From Prostheceraeus crozeri (Eukaryota; Platyhelminthes; Polycladida; Euryleptidae): a stretch of 64,000 bases of DNA. The translations under genes and the position numbers were made by a program. Shown piece by piece: positions 19,961 through 28,334 of this stretch. The notes below the pieces were generated by a model. That model saw nothing but the letters and a program-made list of their open reading frames with translations. It was not told the DNA's origin and searched no databases. The stretch spans positions 230,010-294,009 of the forward strand of contig CAJQUW010003017.1 in the NCBI GenBank assembly GCA_907163375.1, written 5' to 3'. How positions within the stretch are numbered: position 1 is the first letter of the stretch; the number at the start of each line of letters is the position of its first letter.

Positions 19961-22900
19961 AAGTTTTTTTGTTGGTCTGTATTTTTAGGAATTAAAGATT
20001 TTTGATAATCTGAAAAATCTTCTATATTAGGAATTTTGTTTTCGGGACAGAAAGGAAAATATTTTGTTTTATCTTTTATTTCATCAGGGTATACTAAATC
20101 AACTTCATATATATAACCATGATTATAATTTCCATCATATGTTTTTTGATAATCAAGAATATTACACCATGACATTTCACCTGTTGGTAATTCTTGTATT
20201 ATGCAAGAAGAATATAAGCTATTAAAATCATAATATAACAAATAGTTTTCTCTCATGATTTCATCAACTGCTGCTTGACTATCTTCATTTGATATAAGTC
20301 CTACTATATTTTGATTAAACAATTTTATAAACTGATCACTTTCTTCTGGAGATAAAGGTTTCATTATTCCATAATCATCAGGATTTACTTTTTTATTGTA
20401 ACACTGTACATAACGATTACCTAAAACTGATGAAACTCCACCTCTAATTCCAGATTCAAAAAATAATAATTTATCATATGTATTTTCTTTATAATGTTTA
20501 AGTTTAACGGACTTTGTCCTAGAGCCATCGGCTTGAACGCCAGTATGTTTTAATCCTGCTAGCCATGTTAAACCTGGTGTAGAATAACAATAACATGGAT
20601 CTATTCCGTAATATTCTAAACGCATGTCACGAAAGTTTTCGAAAAGATCAGCTAGTATTAATACATCTATCTGAAGATATTTCATTGTATAATCATACAT
20701 TGTTTTACAATTTAACTCTCTCCAATTCTTTTCAGCTTCTGCATAGTCTTCTTCAGATAATTGTGATTGTTTCAATGTTGATTTAAATTTATTTATTGGA
20801 GGAAGTTGTTTTTCTTCCATAATTTTATTCACAGAATTAAAATCAGTCTTCGACTGTGAACCACAGGTTTTATCTCCAGTTATATCAGTCTTCGACTGTG
20901 AACCACAGGTTAAATATTCATACGGAAATATGCCTTTTAAAGGTTTTAAATTATATTTATTTAATATTTTACATTGTTCAGATTTCAAAGTTTTTCCCAT
21001 AACATCTAATGAATAAGGAGTAAAAAATCTAAATGCATCTAAAATTCTAATGCAACCTAATTGCATTGAAAAATATTCTTCTTCTGTTTTACGTAGTACA
21101 TTTATTTGTTGTTGTTGTAATTTTTCAGATGAAAATAAATCTTTCATTACTAGATGGAAATCATATTTAGAACCATTATAGAAATATAGAGGAACAGAGT
21201 TATATTTAAATTTATTAGCATTAAGATTACAAGAATTATGTGCTGCACCTCTATATAATCCATTTAGATGATCATGATCTTTTACCTTGACGGCAGAGCC
21301 GTCGCTTCGCTTATCAAGATATCTACCTTTGCCATTTTTATAATTTTTTGTAAATTCTTTTCCACAGTAATAACATTTTGTTTCATTAATAAAATTTAAT
21401 TTTTCTTTTTCTGTTAATGGCATCATTGGAATATTTGTTTCAAGCAATTGTGAAAAATAATTTTGTAATTCTTCTACTTTCTTTGTAAACATTTCTGAAC
21501 TATCTTCACCATAGTATTGAAAATATTCTGATTTAAATAATTCAGGATAATTTGAATGAATATACACGTACATTCCCCAACATAATGGTTTTTGTTCAAA
21601 TAAATATTTTTCTTTACTTTGTTCAGATGCACTTTTTTCATAATTACAAACCGAAGGTTCTACGGCTTGGCCCGTACCATTTTCAGAATTATAATTTTCA
21701 GAATCGGGCGAAGCCCTGGAACTTTCCGTTCGATTTTGTGTCATATTAACATTATATGCTTCAAAATCACAATAAATAGTAAAGGGTACTTTATTTTTCA
21801 AATAATGTCTATTATATATTAAATAATCATCTTTAGGAAAAGTATTTTCAACTGCTTCATTTTGTTGGCAATTCTCCAAATGTCTATTCATTTCTTCTTT
21901 AGTTCTAAAGCTCGTCATACATTGGAGACAAGGAAAATTGGCATTATCTGAAGTTTTTGTAAATATAGAAACATCTTTACACAATATAAAATGACCCTGA
22001 TAATATAATATATTCGCTTGTGCTGGCTGTTTTGTCTGTTCTAGTTTTTCAAATTTATCTTGATATATTTCATGTGTTTCATCAATTTCTTTTGTAAGAT
22101 TAAATGTATTTCGATGAAAATTTTGATTTAATATTTGTAACTGATAACTATATTCTTTATCATATTGTTCTTTATATTGTTGTAGACATTTTTTTAAAGA
22201 TTCATTTATTTTTTGATTGGTTTCATTTTCTTCATTATTTAATTCTTTATTGTCTTCATTTAATTTTTGAATCGTTTCTATCTTATTTTGATATTTATGG
22301 TCATATTCTTGTACTAATATTTTTGTTTGTTGTTGATAATCTGTTTTACATTTTTGTAAAATTTCATTTAAATTTTGTAATTTTTGTTGATATTCTAAAG
22401 ATAAAGATAAATAATCGGTATCATAATCATAATTATAATTACGTCCTTTATAATTATTATGACTAATCATTATTGGTGATAGTGTTTTTATAATTTCAAA
22501 TTTTTCAGTACATATTATATTTCCTTGGTAAAAAATATTATGATGCATGTAATTTCCCCTATCATTATATACTATTTCTGATTGACATAAATTTTTATTA
22601 TTCAAATAAATTTTTTTTGAATCTGAGTAAAGTGGAGTAATTTTACCAATAGAAACATAATTCACATTTAATTCAAAAACATTTACTTCTATTAAATTTT
22701 TATTCTTTTTATGAAACTTTTTTAACCTATTATAATCATATGGAAAGTCATCTAAGCCATCAGAAAGATCAAATTCATTTATGTATTCTTCTTTATTGTA
22801 ATGACTTAGTCTTTCTTTGTGATATTTTGCAGGATGTAAATGTGCTATAATACTCCACAGAAAACAATAATCATCTTCATTTTTTATGTTGATTATTTGT

Positions 22901-23610
22901 GGTGAACTGAAAGGCAAAGGAACATAACTACCACCAGTATTATTTTTATATTTATCAATTACTATTTTCTTAGATAGTATTTTAACAAATCTCCAACCAG
23001 ATTCACGTAACTGGGCTTCAATTATGCAATTTTCTAATTTAAGTATCATCGATTCAAATATGGGTTGTATATCATTTACATTATGAATTTCTTGTGAATT
23101 TGTAAAATGTCCTTGTATTATTTCTTCAGGAATTCCATCAGGTCCATTTTTTGTATAAAGTACTTCTACATTCATATAACATTTGAAAGATTTCTTAAAT
23201 ATTTTGAAAAAGTTTTTTAATACATTATAAAAAGTTTCATCGGTTTCATTATGTTCAACAGATTCATTAAATAAATATTTTATATCTATTACCGCTTCAT
23301 CGGTTCGTTCAGCTTCATCAAATTCATCAGTATCGCTAAATAAATATCTTCCATCTGGTAGGGTCTCATCTTCACTATTAAAAACTTTTTTATATTCCGA
23401 ATGTGAATAATCATCAAACATTTTTTTAACTTTTATATCAGTAGGTAATGTTTCTAGATAGTTTTTATAACTATTTAATTTTAATATATTTCCTTCATCA
23501 ACTCGTTCTACATTTTGTAAATGCAATTTAATATTTATATGAGATTGATAACTTCTTTTTGTTTGCAACTTTTTTTTACATAAGTTACAATAAAACTTGG
23601 TATTTTCCAT
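19954..23610 (-). CDS. Protein-primed DNA polymerase B, N-terminal and exonuclease part
   Basis: 1218 residues. In order: a C2H2-type finger (about 8-30), a long Gln/Glu/Lys coiled-coil (about 400-540), a second C2H2 finger (about 555-580), exonuclease motif I Asp-Phe-Glu (about 615), a Cys-x-x-Cys with Lys-Asp-His-Asp-His and His-x-x-Cys-Asn (about 747-790, resembling an endonuclease-VII type HNH zinc fold), exonuclease II (Tyr-Asp, about 815), exonuclease III (Tyr-x-x-x-Asp, about 975) and polymerase motif A Tyr-Asp-Phe-Asn-Ser-Leu-Tyr (about 1125-1132). It would replicate the element from a protein primer with 3'-5' proofreading. At least six hairpin elements lie inside the frame, including a tandem pair encoding a repeated nine-residue peptide. 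Motifs B and C are in the next frame (19028-19960). Confidence 0.9.
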   Translation of the reverse strand: MENTKFYCNLCKKKLQTKRSYQSHINIKLHLQNVERVDEGNILKLNSYKNYLETLPTDIKVKKMFDDYSHSEYKKVFNSEDETLPDGRYLFSDTDEFDEAERTDEAVIDIKYLFNESVEHNETDETFYNVLKNFFKIFKKSFKCYMNVEVLYTKNGPDGIPEEIIQGHFTNSQEIHNVNDIQPIFESMILKLENCIIEAQLRESGWRFVKILSKKIVIDKYKNNTGGSYVPLPFSSPQIINIKNEDDYCFLWSIIAHLHPAKYHKERLSHYNKEEYINEFDLSDGLDDFPYDYNRLKKFHKKNKNLIEVNVFELNVNYVSIGKITPLYSDSKKIYLNNKNLCQSEIVYNDRGNYMHHNIFYQGNIICTEKFEIIKTLSPIMISHNNYKGRNYNYDYDTDYLSLSLEYQQKLQNLNEILQKCKTDYQQQTKILVQEYDHKYQNKIETIQKLNEDNKELNNEENETNQKINESLKKCLQQYKEQYDKEYSYQLQILNQNFHRNTFNLTKEIDETHEIYQDKFEKLEQTKQPAQANILYYQGHFILCKDVSIFTKTSDNANFPCLQCMTSFRTKEEMNRHLENCQQNEAVENTFPKDDYLIYNRHYLKNKVPFTIYCDFEAYNVNMTQNRTESSRASPDSENYNSENGTGQAVEPSVCNYEKSASEQSKEKYLFEQKPLCWGMYVYIHSNYPELFKSEYFQYYGEDSSEMFTKKVEELQNYFSQLLETNIPMMPLTEKEKLNFINETKCYYCGKEFTKNYKNGKGRYLDKRSDGSAVKVKDHDHLNGLYRGAAHNSCNLNANKFKYNSVPLYFYNGSKYDFHLVMKDLFSSEKLQQQQINVLRKTEEEYFSMQLGCIRILDAFRFFTPYSLDVMGKTLKSEQCKILNKYNLKPLKGIFPYEYLTCGSQSKTDITGDKTCGSQSKTDFNSVNKIMEEKQLPPINKFKSTLKQSQLSEEDYAEAEKNWRELNCKTMYDYTMKYLQIDVLILADLFENFRDMRLEYYGIDPCYCYSTPGLTWLAGLKHTGVQADGSRTKSVKLKHYKENTYDKLLFFESGIRGGVSSVLGNRYVQCYNKKVNPDDYGIMKPLSPEESDQFIKLFNQNIVGLISNEDSQAAVDEIMRENYLLYYDFNSLYSSCIIQELPTGEMSWCNILDYQKTYDGNYNHGYIYEVDLVYPDEIKDKTKYFPFCPENKIPNIEDFSDYQKSLIPKNTDQQKNLC
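20509..20533. repeat. Double-hairpin element in polymerase frame
   Basis: GGAC-TTT-GTCC (20509-20519) and AGCC-ATC-GGCT (20523-20533), both perfect stems with three-base loops, inside the coding frame without breaking it. Confidence 0.75.
20844..20869. repeat. Double-hairpin element, tandem copy 1
   Basis: CAGTC-TTC-GACTG then AACC-ACA-GGTT. The same unit recurs 42 bp downstream. Confidence 0.8.
20886..20911. repeat. Double-hairpin element, tandem copy 2
   Basis: Identical in both stems and loops to 20844-20869. The pair encodes a peptide of nine residues twice in the polymerase. Confidence 0.8.
21289..21309. repeat. Hairpin element in polymerase frame
   Basis: GACGGC-AGA-GCCGTC (21289-21303), a perfect 6-bp stem, followed by the mini-stem GC-TTC-GC. 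It sits just upstream (in protein order) of the Asp-His-Asp-His motif. Confidence 0.65.
21649..21675. repeat. Double-hairpin element in polymerase linker
   Basis: AACC-GAA-GGTT (21649-21659) then the ACGG/CCGT stem (21662-21675) with a six-base loop. It falls in a Ser/Asn/Glu-rich linker just before exonuclease motif I. Confidence 0.65.
21706..21731. repeat. Double-hairpin element in polymerase linker
   Basis: GGGC-GAA-GCCC (21706-21716) then GAAC-TTTCC-GTTC (21719-21731). It is nearly the same as the copies at 76-102 and 24329-24354. Confidence 0.8.
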
Positions 23611-23629
23611 TTTTTAATTTTTTTAGAGA

Positions 23630-23782
23630 AAATTTGTGTTTTAATTTTAGATATAAACATTTTAATATCAAGGACTTGAGTGTTATTTTATATTATTATA
23701 TATTACACGTTCTTTAGTTATTTTTTTCTTTATCATATCAAGTTTAATCACATTAAGTTTTATCATATTAAGTTTTATCATA
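23630..23782. repeat. AT-rich imperfect tandem repeat between polymerase and clamp-like genes
   Basis: About five imperfect copies of ATCATATTAAGTTT (about 23738-23800) after an AT-rich polymerase leader. This is probably the polymerase promoter region read on the minus strand. Confidence 0.5.
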
Positions 23783-25075
23783 TTAAGTTTCATCATATAA
23801 TGTTTTATCAAAAGATAATTTAAATTTATTTTCACTAACTATTGATTCTTCATCATCATAAATTGATTCTTCATCATCATCATAAATTACACTTTTTGGG
23901 GATTGGATACCATTCCTGATAGGAATATCTAATTCTAAATTACATTTCTTATCTGATAATAATATAATAGAGAAAAATATTGGTCTTTGTTCTCTTTTGG
24001 AAAATTTAATAACTCCACTATAATCTGAATCACTTTTAGTTTTTATTAAAGAAGATAAAATTTTAAATTGATTAGATGTAAATCCTAATTTAAATTTTGT
24101 AGACCCGACACATAGTTGTCTAACAGTATCTTCAACTATACCATCATTATTATTTTCAATTGTAAGAAAATGAAATTTAGATAAATTTTTATAATTACTA
24201 ATATTTTTATAATCTTTTTTACCATTTACACCATTTTCAGATGTTTCTGAATCATCATCTATATTATCATCATCTATATTATTATCATCTATATTATTAT
24301 CATTATTATCATAAGATTCTTTAAGATCGGGCAAAGCCCTAGAACCTTCAGTTCGTTTATTATGATTATGATTATGGTCATTGTTAATAGTATAAGGTGT
24401 TGTCCACATATAAATTTTCTCTTGTTGAGCTAAACCATTTATATAAGATTTTAATAAATTAATATTTAAGTTGGAATATAATCCTATATACGTATCATCA
24501 TCATATCTTTGCGGCATTTCTAATGTTTCTTGTTTATAAATTGTATCTCTATAATATACCTGACATAATAATTCTTCATTATGTTTTTTACTCTCTATGT
24601 GAATGTTATATTGATTTTGTTCATCAACAAATAATCTTATTTTTTCTTTGGAAAAAGATTTTAATTTTTTAACTAATTCTTTAATATTGATATAATTAAT
24701 AATTTTATTTTCTATCCAATCAGTATTACTAATCGGCAAAACTGCTCTGATAAACCCATATACATTATTATGACCTATTATAACCATATTTTCTTTATTT
24801 AATTCAACATAAGCTACATCATTATATTTACTTACAATCTCCATAAATTTAATAAATGGATCCCCCGGAAATAAACAATAATTAGTTTCTATAGAAGGTA
24901 AACCTTTTGTTTGTTCTCTAAATATTTCGGCTTGTAATTGAAATAAAATATTAACATCTATACATGGATTATTATTATTATTATCAAAACATTTATTTTC
25001 AAATCCCGTTGATCTCGTCGAATAAGAACAGGATGATGCGGACGAATATAATTTTTTTAAATTTGGTTTTTCCAT
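23783..25075 (-). CDS. Hypothetical replication-associated protein, possibly sliding-clamp-like
   Basis: 430 residues starting at an ATG in the AAATAAAAAA-ATG context, directly upstream of and co-oriented with the polymerase. The body is mixed beta/alpha. The last third (Phe-Lys-Leu-Gly-Phe-Thr-Ser-Asn-Gln-Phe then Leu-Glu-Leu-Asp-Ile-Pro) has a strand-helix rhythm like a PCNA half, but I see no sure signature. An Asn/Asp-rich low-complexity stretch (about 24230-24310) and a hairpin element (24329-24354) split the protein, suggesting a tolerant linker between two domains. A clamp is suggested by position and fold rhythm only. Confidence 0.55.
   Translation of the reverse strand: MEKPNLKKLYSSASSCSYSTRSTGFENKCFDNNNNNPCIDVNILFQLQAEIFREQTKGLPSIETNYCLFPGDPFIKFMEIVSKYNDVAYVELNKENMVIIGHNNVYGFIRAVLPISNTDWIENKIINYINIKELVKKLKSFSKEKIRLFVDEQNQYNIHIESKKHNEELLCQVYYRDTIYKQETLEMPQRYDDDTYIGLYSNLNINLLKSYINGLAQQEKIYMWTTPYTINNDHNHNHNKRTEGSRALPDLKESYDNNDNNIDDNNIDDDNIDDDSETSENGVNGKKDYKNISNYKNLSKFHFLTIENNNDGIVEDTVRQLCVGSTKFKLGFTSNQFKILSSLIKTKSDSDYSGVIKFSKREQRPIFFSIILLSDKKCNLELDIPIRNGIQSPKSVIYDDDEESIYDDEESIVSENKFKLSFDKTLYDET
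24329..24354. repeat. Double-hairpin element in clamp-like frame
   Basis: GGGC-AAA-GCCC (24329-24339) and GAAC-CTTCA-GTTC (24342-24354). It lies beside the Asp/Asn-rich linker and keeps the frame open. Confidence 0.8.
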
Positions 25076-25180
25076 TTTTTTATTTTTATTAGAAAAAATT
25101 TTATTTTTATATTTTTATTAGAAAAAATTTTATTTTTTTATTTTTATTAGAAAAAATTTTATTTTTTTATTGTTTTAAAA
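25076..25180. promoter_or_regulatory. Divergent promoter region with three AT-rich repeats
   Basis: The 105 bp between the divergent clamp-like and fibre-like starts consists of about three copies of TTTTTATTAGAAAAAATTTT. Start-context motifs face outward at both ends, so it should drive both genes. Confidence 0.55.
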
Positions 25181-26068
25181 ATGATGTTGCCAAATGTTGG
25201 TGGAGGTGCATATATCCCGAATAATCGTGAATTAGAAATAGAGATAGAAAATTATATTATGAAAACTGGAGACGTTTTATCTGGTCCATTGCATCTTTCT
25301 ATTCTTCCGCAACAAAATACAGAGTTAACAAATAAACAATATGTTGATACACAAATCAATGATTTAAAGGAAAAATATATAAACGATGTTTTGGTTCCAC
25401 TGATGAATGAATTAAAGTTGCTTAAACTTAATGACAAGTCATTAAACGAAAAATTATTAAAACTTGATAAAAAGGATAGAGAGCTAAAAGCAGATATAGC
25501 AAAACTTTTTAAAAAGATTTCTGAACAATCAAAAGTTTTAATATTACTTTCTATAAATTTAAAATCTGCAGTCATTAAAAATAAACATCAGATAAAAATG
25601 TTAAAAGAACAATTAGAAGATGAAATAGAAAAACTTCCTGAAAGAATTAAAAAAAATTTAAAGCAGTTACAAACTACATTCCAAAAAAGTGTTGATGAAT
25701 TGAGTTCTAAAATTACTCAACAAATGAAAAAGATGAATAGAATAATAAATGAAGTAAACTCACTTAATCAAAGAGTTGATAAAATGAAAACTCTTAAAAT
25801 CAATTTAGAAAATGAATTAAAGAAAAATTTACAAGAAAACTCTAAAGAAAATAAAGAACAGTTAGATGCTATTAAAAGACAATTAGATGTTCTTAAAATT
25901 AAGTTAAATGCTCTTAAAACGGCGTTGAAGATGAATCAGCAGAAAATGCAAGTTAATAGAAAAGAAATTAAAGTACATCACACGCTGCTTGACGCAATAG
26001 ATAAAGTGCAACAGTCAATTAATAAAGTTATCTCGAAGTTGTTGTCCATTCACAAACGTAAATCTTAA
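25181..26068 (+). CDS. Coiled-coil fibre-like protein with a tail-fibre-type N-terminal motif
   Basis: 295 residues. After a Gly-rich start, residues about 27-60 read Met-Lys-Thr-Gly-Asp-Val-Leu-Ser-Gly-Pro-Leu and then Asn-Lys-Gln-Tyr-Val-Asp. This pattern is common at the collar of phage tail fibres (Gly-Asp-x-(Met/Leu)-Ser-Gly-x-Leu ... Lys-Gln-Tyr-Val-Asp). From about residue 65 to the end the chain is almost uninterrupted Leu/Lys/Glu heptads, so a long trimeric or dimeric coiled-coil is likely. It starts the structural plus-strand block. A vertex fibre or attachment shaft is my inference; no globular receptor-binding head is seen after the coil. Confidence 0.6.
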   Translation: MMLPNVGGGAYIPNNRELEIEIENYIMKTGDVLSGPLHLSILPQQNTELTNKQYVDTQINDLKEKYINDVLVPLMNELKLLKLNDKSLNEKLLKLDKKDRELKADIAKLFKKISEQSKVLILLSINLKSAVIKNKHQIKMLKEQLEDEIEKLPERIKKNLKQLQTTFQKSVDELSSKITQQMKKMNRIINEVNSLNQRVDKMKTLKINLENELKKNLQENSKENKEQLDAIKRQLDVLKIKLNALKTALKMNQQKMQVNRKEIKVHHTLLDAIDKVQQSINKVISKLLSIHKRKS

Positions 26069-26110
26069 CACATAGATATTTTTCCCAAAAGTCAAATTTA
26101 ATCCTAAAAA

Positions 26111-26701
26111 ATGCCTATAATTTATAAACACAATCTTAAACAATTTGCTTCAAATCAAAGAATTGCTCATGAACCACGTATGAATCCTGTTTATCATTAT
26201 GATAATAGAGAAACAGTCGGAACAGAAAAGTTCCTAGGCACCGCAGGTGCCGTTCACACGGAAGGAGCTGGGATCTTCTCTGGTATTGGAAGTATCGTTA
26301 ACTTAATTAAAAATAATAAAGATTTGATTACATCTGCTGCAAAAGGAGAAGCTGCTATAGGTAGTACAGCTAGTGCAATATCAAATGCTGTCAAGTCTCA
26401 AAACGAATTAAAACAACTAGAAGCTATTCGTAAACTTAGGAATGATTCCGAAGAACTAAAAAATTTAAAAAAACTTTCAGATGAAACAAAAAACAAAATT
26501 GCTAACATAGCTGTAGGGGGTGAAACCTTGAGGAGCGGAGATCCGTCTGATAGTAAACATAAGAAGAAATCAGGCGTAGCCATAAAACGTTCAATTGAAC
26601 CTGCGGTTCGTTCAATTGAAGAAATAAGAGGCAATGGTATTAATAGCAACCTTCGGTCTAACCAGCAAAGCTGTAGCGTAGCTGGTCTAGCAAAATTCTA
26701 A
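26111..26701 (+). CDS. Hypothetical Polinton virion or core protein
   Basis: 196 residues. A Gly-Ala-Gly-Ile-Phe-Ser-Gly-Ile-Gly segment (about 52-62) begins an amphipathic helix of the sort seen in membrane-active minor capsid or core proteins of adenovirus-like viruses, followed by an Ala-rich helix and a charged coil. The C-terminal third (from about 26514) is densely packed with hairpin elements and probably disordered. It sits between fibre-like and hexon genes. The role is inferred from position and the amphipathic segment only. Confidence 0.5.
   Translation: MPIIYKHNLKQFASNQRIAHEPRMNPVYHYDNRETVGTEKFLGTAGAVHTEGAGIFSGIGSIVNLIKNNKDLITSAAKGEAAIGSTASAISNAVKSQNELKQLEAIRKLRNDSEELKNLKKLSDETKNKIANIAVGGETLRSGDPSDSKHKKKSGVAIKRSIEPAVRSIEEIRGNGINSNLRSNQQSCSVAGLAKF
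26237..26261. repeat. Double-hairpin element in core-protein frame
   Basis: GGCACC-GCA-GGTGCC (26237-26251), overlapping CCGT-TCAC-ACGG (26250-26261). Confidence 0.7.
26573..26609. repeat. Double-hairpin element in core-protein frame
   Basis: GGC-GTA-GCC (26573-26581) and GAACC-TGC-GGTTC (26597-26609), split by TTCAATTGAA-type sequence that itself recurs on both sides. Confidence 0.7.
26649..26686. repeat. Compound hairpin element at end of core-protein frame
   Basis: ACC-TTC-GGT (26649-26657), then CAGC-AAA-GCTG and AGC-GTA-GCT, which can also pair as an outer ACCAGC/GCTGGT stem (26661-26686). It makes up the last codons before the stop. Confidence 0.65.
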
Positions 26702-26824
26702 AATATATTTTTTAGTAAAATTTTTCAGTAAAATTATTTTAGTAAAATTTTTTAGTAAAATTTTTTAGTAAAATTATTTTAGTAAAATTATTTTAGTAAA
26801 ATTATTTTAGCAGAATTTTTTGTG
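26702..26824. repeat. Tandem TTTTAGTAAAAT repeat upstream of hexon
   Basis: About nine imperfect copies of TTTTAGTAAAAT(T) fill the gap before the hexon start. It has no coding frame and may be promoter or transcript-end sequence. Confidence 0.65.
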
Positions 26825-26862
26825 TGTGAGAAAAACAAAAAGTCAAATTATTTTTTATAAAA

Positions 26863-28197
26863 ATGTCTTCGCTTATCGAAAATAAATTTAGATTAGACGA
26901 TCCTCCGTTCGTCAGTTGCAATCAAAAAAAGAATGACTATATAAGAATTGCTATGAATCCCGGATCTTCCAGTAGAGTAAATACTGGAGGTGATTTAATT
27001 TTTGAAGTTGATAATCAGCAGAGTTATATATATTTACCTGATTCGTTTTTACATTGTGAATATTCTTTATATAGTGATGCCAGTTTTACAACACCATTAC
27101 CTGATACCGATAATATTGCACTAGAGAATAATTTCTTTCCAAGATTATTTACACAAATGCGTTTAGATGTTGCAACTCAAAATATAGAAACAATAAGTGA
27201 TTCTCCAGGTGTAATTGATACAATGCTTAGATTTGTAACATTTGGTGAAAATAATAAAAAGTATAAAATCGAAGGTTGGTTTCCTGATACTAATGATGGT
27301 ATAATTGTTGATGATTTAACTCACGCTGGAACAGATGCAGCAGGAATTGCGAATGATGTAGAAAATATTGCAAAACATTTAAATAAAACAAATAATGATG
27401 CATATAAAGAAAGACGTGAATTTAACAAGAAAAGTAAACAGACAGTTAATTGGTCATTGTCTCCATTATTCGGATATTTAGATTATGATAAAATATCATA
27501 TCAATTAAAATTTAAATTAATAATTCATCGTACAGCAAATAATGAATTAATCTTTTTTGGTAAGACTGGGAAAAAAGCATATTTAAAAATTGATAGACTT
27601 GAATGGTGGATTAAGCATATTACTCCTAGTTTAGAGGTCGAAACAGCTATTGCAAAAAGATTAAATACTAACAAACCAATTCCAGTAAATTTTCTAAAGC
27701 GTACTGCTAGTTCAGTAACTTTTTCCGAACAAAGATTTAACTGGCATTTTACTAGAACTGCGAATACTCCAAGATATTTATTGCTAACTTTTCAAAGAAA
27801 TAATTCTCCAAGTTTTGATAAGAACAATAATCTCTTCCATATTAATACAATTCGAAGTTTACAAGTTTCATTAAATCAAACCCGTTATCCAATTGATCCA
27901 TTAAGATTCGATGATACCAATAATCAATTTATGGAAGGATATGATTCTTATCGAAATCTTTGTATAGAATTTGGAGTTGAACCACAATTAACTCCTGGAG
28001 ATTGGAGACATTTATATCCTGTTTTCTGTTTCGATTTAAGTGCATAATCTGAAGATATTATCAAGACTGGTTGTGATGTAATAATTAATATTGAAAAGAA
28101 AGATTCCACAACTTCATTGATGGCTTATGGTTTATTGCTAGAAGATGTAAAATATTCTATTGAAGTTCTTAATGGGAAGATGGCTAGGATAGGCTAA
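26863..28197 (+). CDS. Hexon-like major capsid protein, one internal stop
   Basis: The frame runs 444 codons with a single TAA at 28045-28047, 49 codons before the natural end at 28195-28197. It fits the double jelly-roll major capsid protein of Polintons and adintoviruses: an early Ile-Tyr-Leu-Pro-Asp-Ser block, an Asn-Asn-Phe-Phe-Pro-Arg-Leu-Phe segment, a central Trp-Ser-Leu-Ser-Pro-Leu-Phe-Gly segment and a late Tyr-Asp-Ser-Tyr-Arg-Asn-Leu block. Trimers of this protein make the capsid faces. The tail after the stop stays strand-like and in frame, so the stop is recent or is read through. It follows the core protein and precedes the small hydrophobic protein. Confidence 0.85.
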
Positions 28198-28204
28198 AGA
28201 CAGA

Positions 28205-28217
28205 GGAGCTTCGCTCC
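28205..28217. repeat. Hairpin element after hexon
   Basis: GGAGC-TTC-GCTCC, a perfect 5-bp stem with the TTC loop common in this family, 7 bp after the hexon stop. It could also act as a transcript-end structure. Confidence 0.65.
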
Positions 28218-28238
28218 GATAAATTAATTTAATTTTTT

Positions 28239-28334
28239 TTCATAACTAGAATAGATTAAAAAATTCTTAACTTACAATTTTTCATAACTAGAATAGATTA
28301 AAAATTTTCGTAACATAAAATTTTTTTATTAAAA
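28239..28334 (+). promoter_or_regulatory. Upstream region of the small hydrophobic protein gene
   Basis: TTCATAACTAGAATAGATTA occurs twice (28239 and 28279), followed by TTTTTTTATTAAAA and the ATG at 28335. A paired upstream element plus the common start-context motif suggests a promoter. Confidence 0.4.

Noticed and set aside
20844..20911. Possible CRISPR-like array because of two identical units with a short spacer
   Set aside because: Only two units, each a hairpin pair inside a coding frame in a eukaryotic element; no array, leader or cas genes.
22104..22466. 120-codon plus-strand frame, very hydrophobic, inside the polymerase
   Set aside because: Antisense of the coiled-coil region; its Phe/Ile/Leu richness comes from reading Lys/Glu/Asn codons backwards.
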